A stretch of 64,000 nucleotides of DNA from Acholoe squamosa (GCA_949317995.1 OX439040.1:24919830-24983829); one strand, 5' to 3'; positions 21,771 to 34,252 are shown, counted from the stretch's first letter. Numbers and translations are program-made. Notes: generated from the letters alone by a model not told the origin.

Positions 21771-23339
21771 TTGATACACACACTGCAAAAGGGTCGGCAT
21801 AATGCTCCAATTAAGTGTTGGAGAGCATGCAGACTCTAATCCCACCTTACCAACCTCTAAAATATAGAACCAGCCTGTACATAGCAGTGTGCGATGCCTA
21901 CCCCAGTACTGCTGACTGTCCAGGATCACCTTGTGCTAAAACTCTAACCCACATTAACAATTACTAAAATAAACATGTATACATATAAACCAAGCCTGTA
22001 AAATAGCAGTGTGTGACACCTACCAATGACTATCTAGGATCGCCTTGTGTTAAATACCTAAAAGCCAAAACCACCAATCACTCTGTATGTACCTGAAGTG
22101 ACCTGGGATGTGTAAAAATAGACACCAGTAAACAGAACAACGGCTGTGTAGGTATTACCAGTCTGCAACATGTGTATTTGTAGCAGTAACTGCTCCAAAT
22201 ATAACAATACTATGTTACTGGGCTCCTAATATGGGAATGACTTGCTTGTTTTCCATTCTAAGACTCCAATTAACCAATGCCATGTCACTTTGTACTCCTA
22301 ATATACACTTCATACATTGGTGCATCTTGATGTCCAATGGACATGATTCATTAATGCATCAGAGGCCCTTGAAGGGTTAAGAGGTGTGTGCGGCCCTACT
22401 GTGGAGGAGGGGGTATGAGAGCTGTCAAAGTCGTGACCATTAGGGTGTGTTACAGTTAGGCCTCTGTGATGTCACAGGGTGGTTAGCTGCAGGCAGACAT
22501 TGGCAACACATGGTTAGGTGACTACACCATGAGTAGAAGCTCCTCAATATATTAGAATATATTAGATAGGATATTGTTAGATGACTATATGGAATGCTCC
22601 TATGATTGGTATGTAAATTACATGATTTAACATGTACAATAAGAGATTAAGATCTAATTGCAATGTGTGTATAGTTTTCAGGTAAGTGCATCCTAGTCAT
22701 CTTACCCAAAGGTCAACTTAATGCATTGGTTTGTTTGCCCAAAAAGACCCATAAATATTAACAATCAGTAACTGTAACACATCCTATGAAGGGCCAAGTG
22801 GGGGGAGGGCAGGTCCTCTGTGTGTGCCACAGTGCTATGGTCACATGACCAGTTCTGAAGGCCAGGTGTACGAGTCAAGCTGACCTGTTCACAGTTTGTT
22901 AGATGTGCTTGATACTACGGATAGCATTATTACATAGCTGTAATGGTTAAAGGCTATGGGCCACAAAAACAAAAAACAAAATCTAGGACTTTGCCAAGCA
23001 TGTTGTAGAAATTCATTGTTTCTCCATACTATCAACCATTCAGTGATCATGGTCACTGAAAAGCAATTATTCTTTGCTGGGTTTTCACTGGTGGGTGTTA
23101 GAAATGTTCATTTCCTGCTTGGGATATCAGAAAAAATCATTGGCAAATATGTGCATACATGTCAAATAACAATTTTAGAGAACCTTTGAAAATTTTGAAA
23201 AAATCATATGGAGTAGAACGTGTTGTCCTCTTAAACCACTTAGTAGGATGTTGCCTCCAGGTATTCATTGGTCCAACTTCATGCACCTATAAAGACAAAT
23301 GGTATATCCATTACTCACTAGGTTATGCCAAACCAAACA
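21771..23339. other. No gene recognised
   Basis: Mixed AT-rich sequence. Weak repeats of the CTAAAATA/TAGCAGTGTG(C/T)GA type near 21880 and 22000, and TGCAT-rich segments near 22310-22370. No coding support. Confidence 0.4.
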
Positions 23340-24344
23340 GAAGGAGGTAGGTGTGGAAATGGAGGTGAGTGGGTGTGGACAAAAAGGTAAGTGGGTGTGG
23401 ACAAAGAGGTAAGTGGGTGTGGACATAGAGGGAGGTGGGTGTGGACATAGAGGGAGGTGGGTGTGGACACAGAGGGAAATGGATGTGGACATAGAGGGAG
23501 GGGAGAGTGGACAAAGAGGGCAGTGGGTGTGGACAATGAGGGAGATGTATGTGGAAATAGAGGGGGATGAGAGTGGACACAAAGGGATGTGAGTGTGGAC
23601 ATTGAGGGAGGTGGGTGTGAACACAGAGGGATGTGAGTGTGGGCATAGAGGAAGGTGAGAGTGGACACAGAGGGAGATGGGTGTGGACAAAGAGGCATGT
23701 GTATGTGGCCATAGAGAGAGGTGAGAGTGGACACAGAAGGCAGTTGGTGTGGAAAAAGAGGGAGGTTTATGTAGACATAGAGGGGGTGAGAGTGGACACA
23801 AAGGGAGGTAGGTGTGGACATAGAGGGAGGTGGGTGTGAACATAGAGAAATGTGAGAGTGGACACAGAGGGAGATGGGTGTTGACACAGAGGGAGGTGGG
23901 GTGTGGATAAAGAGGTAAGTGGGTGTGGACACAGAGGGAGGTGGTTGTGGACATAGAGGCAGGTGAGAGTGGACACAGAGGGAGATGGGTGTGGACATAG
24001 AGGGAGGTGGGGGTGTGGACACAGAAGGAGGTGGGTGTGGACATAGAGGGAGGTGGATGTTGACATAGAGGGAGTTTGGTGTGTACAAAGAGTGAGGTGT
24101 GTGTGAACAAAGAGGTCAGTGGTTGTGGACAAAGAGGTAAGTGAGTGTGGACAAAGAGGTAAGTGGGTGTGGACATAGGGGGAGGTGGGTGTGGACATAG
24201 GGGGAGGTGGGTGTGAACATAGAGGGACATGAGAGTGGACACAGGGGGAGGTGGGTGTGGACACGGAGAGCTTTGGGTGTGGACATAGTGGGGATGGGTA
24301 GGAAGATAGAGGGAGGGCAGGTGTGGACACAGAAGGAGGTGGGT
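23340..24344. repeat. 22-bp minisatellite, left part
   Basis: About 45 copies of the 22-bp unit TGGGTGTGGACATAGAGGGAGG with many variants. The unit has no stop codon in any minus-strand frame and 22 is not a multiple of three. This gives three overlapping open frames and a spurious 22-residue protein repeat rich in Pro, Thr, Ser and His. The array continues at 27125 after the foldback element. Confidence 0.93.
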
Positions 24345-27124
24345 ACAGTGGCCCACAAGGGTCAAATTGAAGTTGGAGCAAAGAGTTGACTTTCACAAAA
24401 AAAGTTAAAGTCCAAAAGCAAAATCAATGTTCAAAGTCAATTTCATTTCATTGCTGTCAAGCTGTCAAGGTGTCAACTCATGAATGCAAACCCACTTGTG
24501 ACAGGTATCTTTTGGCTTTGCATGGTACACTCTATGTCTTTCTATATGTCTATACCAGCAACTACTGGGTAGCTATTGGTTCCCTCACACAATAACTGAT
24601 GGTTCCAAACCAAGTAGCTGCTGGTTCCAGCATCCCATAACTGGTGGTTCCCACCCACTGTAACTGGTGTTTCCACACCAATCAGCTACTGATACTGGAT
24701 ACCATACCAAGTAGCTGCTGGTTCCCACACCCAGCACTTGGTAGTCCCATACACATTAGTTGCTGTTTCCTGTACCCAGTACATGCTGGTTCCCACATAC
24801 AGTAGCTACTGCTTCCCACATCAGGTAGCTGCTGGTTCCCATATAAACTGGTTCCTAACCCAAGTAGTTGCTGGATCCCACACCCTTGCTGGTTCTTGTA
24901 TCCAATACCTGCTGGCTTTCACATAGAGTAACTGGTAGTGGTTCCCACATCCATTAGGTGCTGGTTCCTGCACTCACTACCTGCTGGTTCCCAAATAGAG
25001 TGCCTGCTGGTTCCCACATCAGGTAGCTGCTAGTTCTGAAAACAGTAGCTGTTGGTTCCCATACAGTAGCTACTTGTTCCCATATCCAGTAGCTGCTGGT
25101 TCCGATATAGAGTAGCTACCGGTTCCCATACCTAGTAGCAAAAGAGTGATCTGGATAAATTCTGGATGAAAAAGGTCATATAAGTCAAAAATGGGCAAAT
25201 TGGGAAAGTTGCGTGAAACTAGGTCATAAGCAGTCAAGATAGTTAAAATTTGTCGAAATAGGTCAAATTGGTTCCAAGTAGGTAAAATTGAATGAAATCA
25301 GGTCAGACTAGGATAAATAATGTCAAATTGGTTGAAAATGGGTCAATCAGGTCAAATTCTATCAAATAAGGTCAACGGTGGTAAGAATAGATCACATTGG
25401 TCAAAATTAGGTCCAGTAGGTCAAAGTAGGCTAAGGTAGGTCAAATATGGCGAAAATAAGTCAATTTGGTTAAAGGTGGGTCAAGGAGGTTAAATCAGGT
25501 CAAATATGGTAAAAGTAGGTCAAATTGGTCAAAGGTAGGTCAGTAGGTCAAATCAGGCTAAGATAGGTCAAATTAGGTCAAATAATGGTGAAAATAGGTA
25601 AAATTGTTCAAAAGAAGGTCAATTAGGTAAGGATAGTTCAAATTAGGTCAAATATCTTAAAATAGGTCAAATCAGTCAAAAGTAGCATGATTAGGTCAAA
25701 GTAGGTTAGAATGGGTCATATTGGGTCAAATATAGTCAAAGTAGGTCAGATTGGTCAAAAATAGTCATAGTCGACCTTATTTTGCCAAATTTCGACATAA
25801 TTTGACCTAAATGACCTACTTTTACCTATTTCCAGCATATTTGACCTTACTTCACCTATCATACCCTACATTTTGACAAAATTGACCTACTTTTGACCAA
25901 TTTGATCTATTTCAACCATATTTGATATATCCTGACCTTATTGGACCTAATTGACCTACCTTTGATCAATATGACCTGTTTTCACCATATTTGACCTAAT
26001 TTGACCTATCCTACCCTTATCGACCTACTTTTTATCAATTAGACCTAATTTCACCCTATTTGACTTAATTTCACCTATCCTGACCTTATTGACCTACTTT
26101 TGACCAATTTGACCTATTTTCACCATATTTACTCTAATTTGTCCTATCCTACCCTAATTGACCTGCTTTTGACCAATTTGGCCTATTTTCACCATATTTG
26201 ACATAATTTGACCTATGCTACCCGAATAGACATACTTTTGACCAATTTGACCTATTTTCACCATATTTACTCTAATTTGTCCTATCCTACCCTAATTGAC
26301 CTGCTTTTGACCAATTTGACCTATTTTCACCATATTTGACATAATTTGACCTATGCTACCCGAATAGACATACTTTTCACCAATATGACCTATTTTCAAC
26401 ATATTTGACCTATCCTGACCCAGTTGACTTATTTTGACAGCTACTCTTTTAAGAACTCGCAATTACCTGATGTAGGAGCCAGCAGGCACTCTATTTGGGA
26501 ACCAGCAGGAAGTTGGTGCAGGAACCAGCACCTAATGGATGTGGGAACCACTACCAGCTACTCTATGTGGAAGCCAGCAGGTACTGGGTGCAAGAACCAG
26601 CAAGGGTGTGGGATCCAGCAGCTACTTGGGTTAGGAACCATTTTATATGGCAACCAGCAGCTACTGGATGTGGGAACCAGCATGTACTGGGTACAGGAAA
26701 CAGCAAATAATGTGCATGGGAACCACCAAGTGCTGGGTGTGGGAACCAGCAGCTACTTGGTATGGGATGCAGTGCCAGTAGCGGATAGGTGTGGAACCGC
26801 AGTTACAGTGGGTGGGAACCACCAGTTACAGGATGCTGGAACCACCAACTACTTGGTGTGGAACCATCAGTTATTGTGTGAGGGAACCGATAGCTACCCA
26901 GTAGTTGCTGGTATAAACCTTGTTCACATAGAAAGACATAGAGTGCACCATGCAATGCTAAAAGATACCTGTCACAAGTTGGTTTTCATGAGTTGACACC
27001 TTGACAGTTTGACAGCAATGAAATGAAATTGACTTTGAACATTAATATTGGTTTTGGACTCTAACTTTTTTTGTGAAAGTCAAGTCTTTACTTCAACTTC
27101 AATTTGACCCTTGTGGGCCACTGT
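24345..27124. mobile_element. Giant foldback element, hAT-like ends, 8-bp duplication
   Basis: Starts ACAGTGGCCCACAAGGGTC and ends with the inverse. AGGTGGGT flanks both ends exactly (24337-24344 and 27125-27132). The two arms, about 1.39 kb each, are inverted copies in three layers: a unique terminal zone (about 240 bp), an array of 'GTAGCTGCTGGTTCCCACA' units (24590-25135; inverted at 26455-26895), and an AGGTCA-rich array (25170-25770; inverted at 25773-26440). They meet near 25770 with almost no loop. No transposase. The CAGTGGCCC start and 8-bp duplication suggest hAT (inference). It sits in the minisatellite, whose unit contains AGGTGGGT, so the duplication alone is not decisive. Confidence 0.85.
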
Positions 27125-27440
27125 AGGTGGGTGTAAACGCAGAGGGAAGTGGGTGTGACCACAGAGGGAACTGGGTGTTGACATAGAGAGAGGTGGGTGT
27201 GGACACAGAGGGAGGTGTGTGTGGACACAGAGGTAGATGGGTGTGGACATATAGGGAGTTAAGTGTGGACACAGAGAGAGGGGGGTGTGAACATAGAGGG
27301 AGGTGGGTGTGGACACAGAGGGAGGTGGGTGTGTATATAGAGGGAGGTGTGGGTGCACTTAGAGGGGATGTGGACATAGAGAGGATGTGGGTGTGTGAGG
27401 GGGTGCATGTGGACATGAGGCATGTGAGTGTATGTGGATA
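27125..27440. repeat. 22-bp minisatellite, right part
   Basis: About 14 units in the same orientation and of the same consensus as 23340-24344. It degenerates after 27360 into longer-spaced GTGTGGACAT units. Confidence 0.9.
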
Positions 27441-28084
27441 AAAGGGAATGTATGTACATAGATGGATGTGAGTGTGGACACATATACAGACATGTAAATA
27501 TACTGAGACAGAAGGGGAAGCTGACCATGAGTGTTGCAATCTACAAGAACCCTGCATACAAGTAAAGTCACCTTCTGCTAGGTGCTTGTGTGAGTTACCC
27601 AAATTAGGCTGGCTGGGAATGGGTACACTGTATAAGAGGTAAGGTAATCAGTACACAAGGTGGGCCCACTATGACCTGGATTGGGAAAGGGTCTGACTGC
27701 CTCTCACACTTAGTTGTATAGTAGTAGTATGCAGCTGCAATAAGGAGGGCTATTTCTGAACACAGCCAGTGGCCACACAATTACATGTATAGGTTTGCAA
27801 TCATGCCTTCAGATGTACAATATCACATATTATTGCAAATAAAGATCCAGTCAAGTACTTAGGATTTCTTTTATGGATCATTGCAAATGCTGGTAAAGTG
27901 CTTGAATTAGCATTCATAAATATTGCACACAACAAGGTACAATGCCATTGGTAATATTGAGATACTAGTGCCATTTCCTATTTAGGATTATAAGTGCCCT
28001 TATGAATAGAGCAGCAAGAAAATGGTGACATTTGCATGTCATAATGAATAGAAAATGGTGAAAAATGGCAAATCTATGCTTACC
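27441..28084. other. No gene recognised
   Basis: AT-rich unique sequence between the minisatellite and a weak exon candidate. Confidence 0.35.
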
Positions 28085-28342
28085 CACTGTTACCCTCAGT
28101 TTTTGGAGACAGGTCTTGTGTGTAGGTGAGCCAGGTGGAAATGACAGCTGAGGTGGGGCAGTGTAGCCCAAACTGGTTGGTCCTGTTGGTGTTTGGGAGT
28201 GCTCAGTAGGTATCAGCAGGGGGTGAGGGGGCACAGGGGTGGTTCTATTTCCATCTGATATGTCACGTTCATTTTTCAAATCATACTCAAATATGTTCTC
28301 GACGGACACATGTGTAGAGGCAAGGAGAAAGGGTGCTCCGTG
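28085..28342 (-). CDS. Weak candidate internal exon, unknown product
   Basis: On the minus strand an open stretch starts after TTTTAG (possible acceptor, end near 28343) and runs about 86 codons to GTAAGC (possible donor at about 28083). It encodes ENIFEYDLKNERDISDGN, then a Pro/Thr/Ser-rich part. Composition looks more protein-like than its surroundings. Against it: the putative acceptor abuts or lies in the 28346-28929 interspersed repeat, and no domain is recognised. It could be chance. Confidence 0.2.
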
Positions 28343-28345
28343 CTA

Positions 28346-28929
28346 AAAGTCAACTTTAAAATTCAAATCACTAGCTTTACAGTGATACATAGCATGAGAA
28401 GATACTCCTGTTAGTTTTGGAGGAATGGCTTGCTAGATATGGGTAGGTGTGACCATTTCAAGAATGTTAATAAGCTCTATGTCTAATTGGTCATGAGATA
28501 TATAGCTAATTAGCATAAATTATGCTAATTAGCTAAATTCGTATAAATTTTTATTCTTTTGCCCATAACTTTTGATCTAAAAATGGTATTTTCATTCTGT
28601 TTTCGCCATAGTAAACCTTGTGGGATGTTCCTTCAAATGGAATCATTGATTTTCCTATTTAAAATGAAAATCATGTTTCCATGGCAACAGAAACCAACAA
28701 AAATGCCTATTTTGGCCCAAAAACATTCTTTTTACATGCCAAATTTGGAACCTTTCCACCCAAAATAGAACGTTTTATCAAAAACCATTAAATTCTCCAT
28801 AAAAAAGCAGCCTATAACAGTTTTAGTCATTTCTTTCCTATTCTAGTCCATAGTGGTGCCCCCTGGTGGCTAAATCTGGTACTAAATCCCGCAGTAACTG
28901 TCCTTTCTGCTTGCTGGCTCACACATGTC
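28346..28929. repeat. 580-bp interspersed repeat, copy 2
   Basis: Second copy of 20612-21190, same orientation. The start (GTCAACTTTAAAATTCA) and internal ATTAGCATAAATTATGCTAAT palindrome are shared; differences are mostly single bases. Confidence 0.8.
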
Positions 28930-29984
28930 ATAACATGGTATTTATGTGTTAATAGTCCATTAAATATCACATAGTTATAGTCCATTAAATATCACATAGT
29001 TCATAGTGAGTCTATACATGAGGTTTGATGGACCTAGGCATAAACCTGTTACAGTGTATTTTCAATGGATGGAACTATGGCATGCATCCCATATGAAGGA
29101 AGTCTGGTGTAAATTTGAGATTTCCCCAAATATTTTCCCCCAAAAATGACACAAAAGAGAGTCAGAAAAGTTTTCCATGTGAGTATCTTGATGCTCATTT
29201 TTGAGAAGATTAATTCTTGACACTCAGCAATGATTGCTGGTCTCATATAAGTACCAGTGGTTAGTGGGGGTGGGGAGGTGTTAAAATAACTCTTCAGCAC
29301 TAAAATTTCATAAGTACCTGTCTTGGATATGGACCAGGGGTAAAGACCAAACCAAATGTCTGGGTATTTATTTAGTACAGTGAATAAGGCACAGTGAGAT
29401 TTTGGGTGCTTTTACACGGTTAAGTAGACAGCACAGACAGTGTTAAATGATGCCAGTATATTTTTCATAGGAGGCTGAGTTTAGATATGCTTTTACATTC
29501 ACCCATTTATGCCCCAGAAATCCCCCTCCCCATCTGACTAAAATGACCTGTTCTGTAAGTGTGTACCACAGGTGGTTTGCCTGCACCCTACAACCTTGAC
29601 AGTCTAAATTTAGCTGACTCTTTACTTAGTGCCCGTAAACAACTTAGCATGCCCTATAATCATTGAGTGCCTATTTGCCAGGCCTCTAAATGCTACCTAA
29701 CTCTTTAAGGTCTGCTGATGCAGTAGTGTAACGTGCCCATTGGCTGGCATGTTTTACCGATGAAGACTTGGGGAGTCTGCTTGCCAGCACTTCATTGGGG
29801 CATCATGCTGATCTTCCCAAAGCCTAAGCATGACGCTTGAATGTAGCCCTGGCTGCATTAATGCATCATGACAACCAAAATGCATTAATGCATTAGGGTT
29901 AGCCCTTAAAGGGTTTAACTCTGTTCAAGACATGTCTAGCAAACATGCACATTTAGTGAGATATCAATAAGGGCCATAATTATT
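28930..29984. other. No gene recognised
   Basis: A 35-bp direct duplication (TAGTCCATTAAATATCACA) near 28951-29000 and TGCATTAATGCATCATGACAACC near 29850-29890, related to the hairpin family at 21727 and 51416. No coding support. Confidence 0.45.
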
Positions 29985-30125
29985 AGAACGGGAGAGTGAG
30001 TGATTAATAAATGTTTAACGCCATTTCGACAACTGAGGTCATATTCATGGCGAGAACTACATTACACATCTTCACAGATGAATGTGTCAGTGCCCATGCA
30101 TATGTGCACCACACACATATTAGAA
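29985..30125 (+). repeat. Dispersed repeat, copy 1
   Basis: Matches 62665-62800 in reverse complement, including GTGTAATGTAGTTCTCGCC and ACGCCATTTCGACA-type segments. Class unknown. Confidence 0.65.
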
Positions 30126-30214
30126 TGGGACACATAATATTATGATTCAATCAACTTTATGTATCAATTTTGTCAGTAGCTTAAGTCAATCAATTTTCCT
30201 TTTTTTTGGGGGGG

Positions 30215-30466
30215 GCAAGGCTCTCCCTCTTTTTTTTTCTGCCTCGCTCTCTTTCTATTTTGCTCTCTTTCTCTCTCTTCCCTCCCTCTATTGCCTTCCT
30301 CTCTTTCTCCCGTTTCCCTCTCCCTTTCTCTCTCTTGCTCCTTTCCCTCTCCCTCTCTCTCTCCCTCTCTCTCTCTTTCTCTCTCTCTTTATATCTATCT
30401 CTCTTGCTCTCTCTGTGCCTCTCTTGCCCTCTCATTTCTTTCCATCTCACTCCCTCTCTCTGTTCT
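30215..30466. repeat. (CT)n-rich pyrimidine tract
   Basis: About 250 bases almost wholly of C and T on the plus strand, mainly CTCTCT with CCCT interruptions. It produces long spurious open frames on both strands. Confidence 0.93.
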
Positions 30467-30589
30467 TTGGACCAAACCAGGATTCCATGCTCACACAGAG
30501 GCCCCTGGTGGACTCTGGCATCTTCACTTTATGCTGAAGAATCAGACTTATGTGTATAAATCTCACTAGAGGGCCCTGTTAAAAACTGG

Positions 30590-30712
30590 GGAATATCAGG
30601 GTAATTCACGGGATTGTAGGTACTATTCCCAGGATCTTCCCGAGAATATGTGCTCACAGATTTACCAGTCGTTCACGGGATTTTCCCGTGTCTTGTTTCG
30701 AGGGTGTGCATC
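30590..30712 (-). repeat. Relative of the GTGAATTCAC cluster
   Basis: In reverse orientation it shares the GAAACAA, ACTGGTAAAT, TGTGAGCA and GGGAATA blocks of 17757-17930, in the same order, and contains CACGGGA units. Confidence 0.5.
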
Positions 30713-30917
30713 TTCTTTTTAGGAAAAAAAGTTGTTGTTTTGTCCAAAATACAATTTATTTTACTCAACACAGGCCTATAGATTAACAAAGATTAATAAG
30801 ATCATCATGAAATTAGGGTTCATTGGCTAGGTCATTGATCTAAATGAAAGAGAATCTATGAACATTACCATACCCTCGTATGAAGCCCCATATAGGCTTA
30901 ATTGGATTATCTGTGCT

Positions 30918-30996
30918 AGTGACACTAGTGACATGGGCTTTTGCTTAGTGACATGGGACATGGACATTTCTTAAAATCGACATGTGACAAGGGGTC
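30918..30996. repeat. Dispersed repeat, TTAAAATCGACATGTGACA copy
   Basis: Matches 17126-17205. It lies just after a segment (30820-30900) that also has a counterpart in order at 16430-16525, so both belong to one longer family. Confidence 0.65.
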
Positions 30997-31005
30997 CGCC
31001 ATCAA

Positions 31006-31054
31006 AATCTAATGTTAACAATTTAGGACTGTCAACATTAGATTTTTAAATTCT
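31006..31054. repeat. Short hairpin
   Basis: AAAATCTAATGTTAACA and TGTCAACATTAGATTTT are near-perfect inverse copies with an 11-base loop. Confidence 0.6.
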
Positions 31055-34000
31055 AAACATGAGATTTGAGGGGTCACATGAGATCGTACACAAAGCTTTA
31101 CCCACACAAACAAATGGTTCTCTCGACATTCTATTTCTATCTTGAAATAATAACAAACAACACTCTAAAATTTGTGTTTGTGTCTGCTTTCATGAGAATA
31201 GCTCCGATACTCGGCAAAAATCACGTAGTGGATGTCCTACTTGTGGATCAATCCCCATCCACGAAGTTCTATCATATGTATGATTTATTGCTTAATGAAT
31301 TGACACATCTGACCAGTGATATTTCGACATGCAGGATTAATTCTACATAATAGTGCAGGGGGGAGGCAAAGAGAGGTAGCATAATCTGCTAAGGATACAT
31401 GATGCCTTAAGGATCAAGTGGCAACAATGCATGTGCTGGTAAATTGGCCCTTGTGGTTGCATTTGTGCAAATTGTCCAGTTTTCAAAACTGTATAAGCCT
31501 TATGGAGGGTCGAATATTTTGGCAAGGAACTTGTTACTTTCACGAATGCTCGATGATAGCTTAAGGAATTTGATATAGATTTGTGTTACAACCTGGGTGA
31601 CGCCATATTCAAAGGGACACCTCTAGACAAGGACATGGAAACTTTCGTAATGGTGACACTTCCAGTCCAGAGGCACACAATATTCTTATTTCTCGTTTCT
31701 TCAGGCATATCATTCTCTCGACACAGTCCATTTTGCAGCCTGAAACTCGGGCGGGGGGGGGGGGTACACAGTGCCATGCATTAACGATGGCAAAGGCTGG
31801 ATCCAACAATGTTCTTGTGCTGACTTCAAAGGCGCCAGGGGCTCATGATGGCACCTCTACAACATCGAATAACAAAGAATCGTGTTGAATATGGAAATCC
31901 TGATGTTTTGGTCACATGAAATATAGAAAGCAAGACCCTTCTAGCTCTCCACATCTTATTGTAGGAGTGGACTATTACAAGTAGATTGGTGATATGACTC
32001 AAGATGGGATGAAAGAGCAGTGCTAAGGGGTCTTGAGTGATAATATTAGACCAATCAGATCTTTTCAATGCAGACCGTTCAGGGTGCGACTGGTATCCAG
32101 GTTGAATCCCCGAAGAGAAGAAATCCCTAAAGCAAATGGTATCCACCATGACAGCTGTGATAAGTCATTATTTCACCAGTACTAGCTTCAGAAATGGATG
32201 CGCCCAATGGACAGTGCGGTAGACGCATTACCACTTCACCAAGCCTTTCCGCCACAGATCGGTGTCATTCAGTCCACGTTCATGGAGGCTTGCAGAAGTC
32301 AAGGGTTGGGCTTGTGGACTGTTTTCCACAACCCTAAGGCCAGACCCACCTCTGAACCAATATTGGACCTCTGTGACCCAGCATGGCTTATATGTTTAAA
32401 CAGAACACCTGTCAGTCTTGGGGGAATATCAGTGCAAACATTTTGACATACTCCAACATCTAGTTTTCACCAGGATTACAGATTTATTACATAAACTGTC
32501 CAGCTTTAACGAAAGATCCCATGGGAAGATTCTTTTCCTATTTCACTTAGAACTCTAGCACTCTCAACATATTTTTTTTTTGAAAAAGGAAAACAATTTA
32601 TCTATGTGGCCGAGATTAGTTTAGAGGGACCAAAGTATGACAGCTTTTTCAACACAATGCAATTATTCCATCACAAAATACATGTATACATAATGCAATT
32701 GATAAACGTTGCTCCATGTCGTTTATAATTAAAGGAAAAATTGAAGTCCCGGATTCTGAATGCGCAGACAGATTTTGTTTTTGTGATTCTAAAACTGACG
32801 TCACACACTGGTGACGTGCTTGATACAATGTGCCTTTGACACTGACAGAATATGTCTGTATTTGACGTGGGATATATTGTTCATTTGTTGAATTAATGTG
32901 GGTCACCAGGCATGGCACTGATGTGGCTAGTACGTCATATATTCTTAAAGATAATGATAAAAGAAAAGGAACCATGAATCTGGTCCATCAACGCCAGAGT
33001 ATTTCACCCTCGTTTTGCTGATGAAGCACTGTTTTTATGGTGTAAGTAATGTTTTCTAATATATCCCGTTATGTATACAATTACAATGTCACATAAAAGA
33101 TGTTTGGATGTGAGCAGTGGACTTGATATAAGATGCATACCATGTATCCATCGGGGTGCGACCACAACTATATCAGATTATGGGATACACCAATAGAAAA
33201 CATCAAAATCTGATTTATATTCGTTTATTTATACTGGATATGTATAGGCAGTAATGTCATGCCTGTGTTTGATAAACATCCAGTTAGTTTTTTAAATGTT
33301 AATACATGTGATGAATATATATATATAGGCCTACTCTTATTGTGCTAACAATACAATAAAGAGTTTGTTGATGGCAACAGAATTTGGAGACTTACTATTC
33401 TCCAGTGGAAGTGCATACCTTGTGTACCTTTGTTCTTAGAACATTGTGGCATATAGAATTGCCACTAGGGGAAGATGATAAATCCACATTCTAGGACGAC
33501 AATGGTATTGCCCTGTGGGACTGTGGTAGTGCAGACCTGGACTTTGGTCATGTGAAGGACGGGGGGGGGGGCTCAATATGCCCAGGTCAGATCATTGTAC
33601 ACTTGTGTCACCAAAACTGTTTACCTGTTGTCAATCGCATTGATTACCAAATATCAACATTATATGAATATGTCATACTAGGTGCATGGTTGATTGATAA
33701 TTAATGGCAAATTTTGTAACATCAACGCGGACGTCACACATTCATGAAGGCCTACTGGCAAATTCCGCTGACTCCAGCTCGTTATACATACCTGGATGTT
33801 ATTGCATTCAGGACATCATCCTAATACCCAGCACATTGACCTCAGATCAATCTGGCCCCAGCTCGACCACTAGCGTGAATCGTCTCTGGCACCTAGCGTT
33901 TGTGGGTAAAAGAAGTTTTTTCCCGCTGGTTGCTATAGTGCTTATTTGTAGGCAGGTACCTCGCATAGTAATATTTCCCAGAAAATGGGGATCATCATCC

Positions 34001-34082
34001 CCATACACCAGAGAAGTATTCCCTAGAATCCCGACCAGGTGAGACTGACCTCAGATAGATGACATGATGCTTCAAGGCATCT
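31055..34082. other. No gene recognised
   Basis: About 3 kb with a G13 run (31751-31763), a G10 run near 33559 and a short TA tract near 33318. Open frames of 60-112 codons at 31066-31350, 31826-32149, 32198-32446, 32649-32975 and 33704-34042 show no motif I recognise and no paired splice signals. Confidence 0.4.
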
Positions 34083-34252
34083 GGAGGCCATTTTCTAAGG
34101 TATGTTGACTGCATACAGCCATAATGATTTGACAACCTAAAAGTTAGTGTCAGTGATCGTAGGTGTACCTTGTGTTGCAATCACCTAGAGAATGGTAGGT
34201 CAGTCCGCTGATTCGAAAGTGAGCAGTTGTAGCCTGTTAAGAAATGGCCTCC
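34083..34252. mobile_element. GGAGGCC-family MITE, copy 2
   Basis: GGAGGCCATTTTCTAAGG at the left and TTAAGAAATGGCCTCC at the right, 170 bp, same family as 11075-11338. Confidence 0.7.

Noticed and set aside
23265-24396. Minus-strand open frames up to 366 codons rich in Pro, His, Thr and Ser
   Set aside because: They are translations of a 22-bp minisatellite that lacks stops in any minus frame; three overlapping frames are open at once and there is no start, splice or domain evidence.
26424-26996. 190-codon plus-strand frame with repeating GNQQL-like words
   Set aside because: Reads through the GGGAACCAGCAGCTACTGG array of the foldback element; no coding signal beyond the tandem repeat.
23340-27440. 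CRISPR array
   Set aside because: Units are contiguous and variable without unique spacers, and the window is eukaryotic.
27080-27602. Minus-strand frames of 70-167 codons with the same repeats
   Set aside because: Right-hand part of the same minisatellite.
30142-30569. Ser/Leu-rich frames of 86-131 codons
   Set aside because: Arise from a (CT)n pyrimidine tract on both strands.
31826-32446. 107- and 82-codon frames on opposite strands
   Set aside because: No motif, no convincing splice sites, and length expected by chance over 3 kb.
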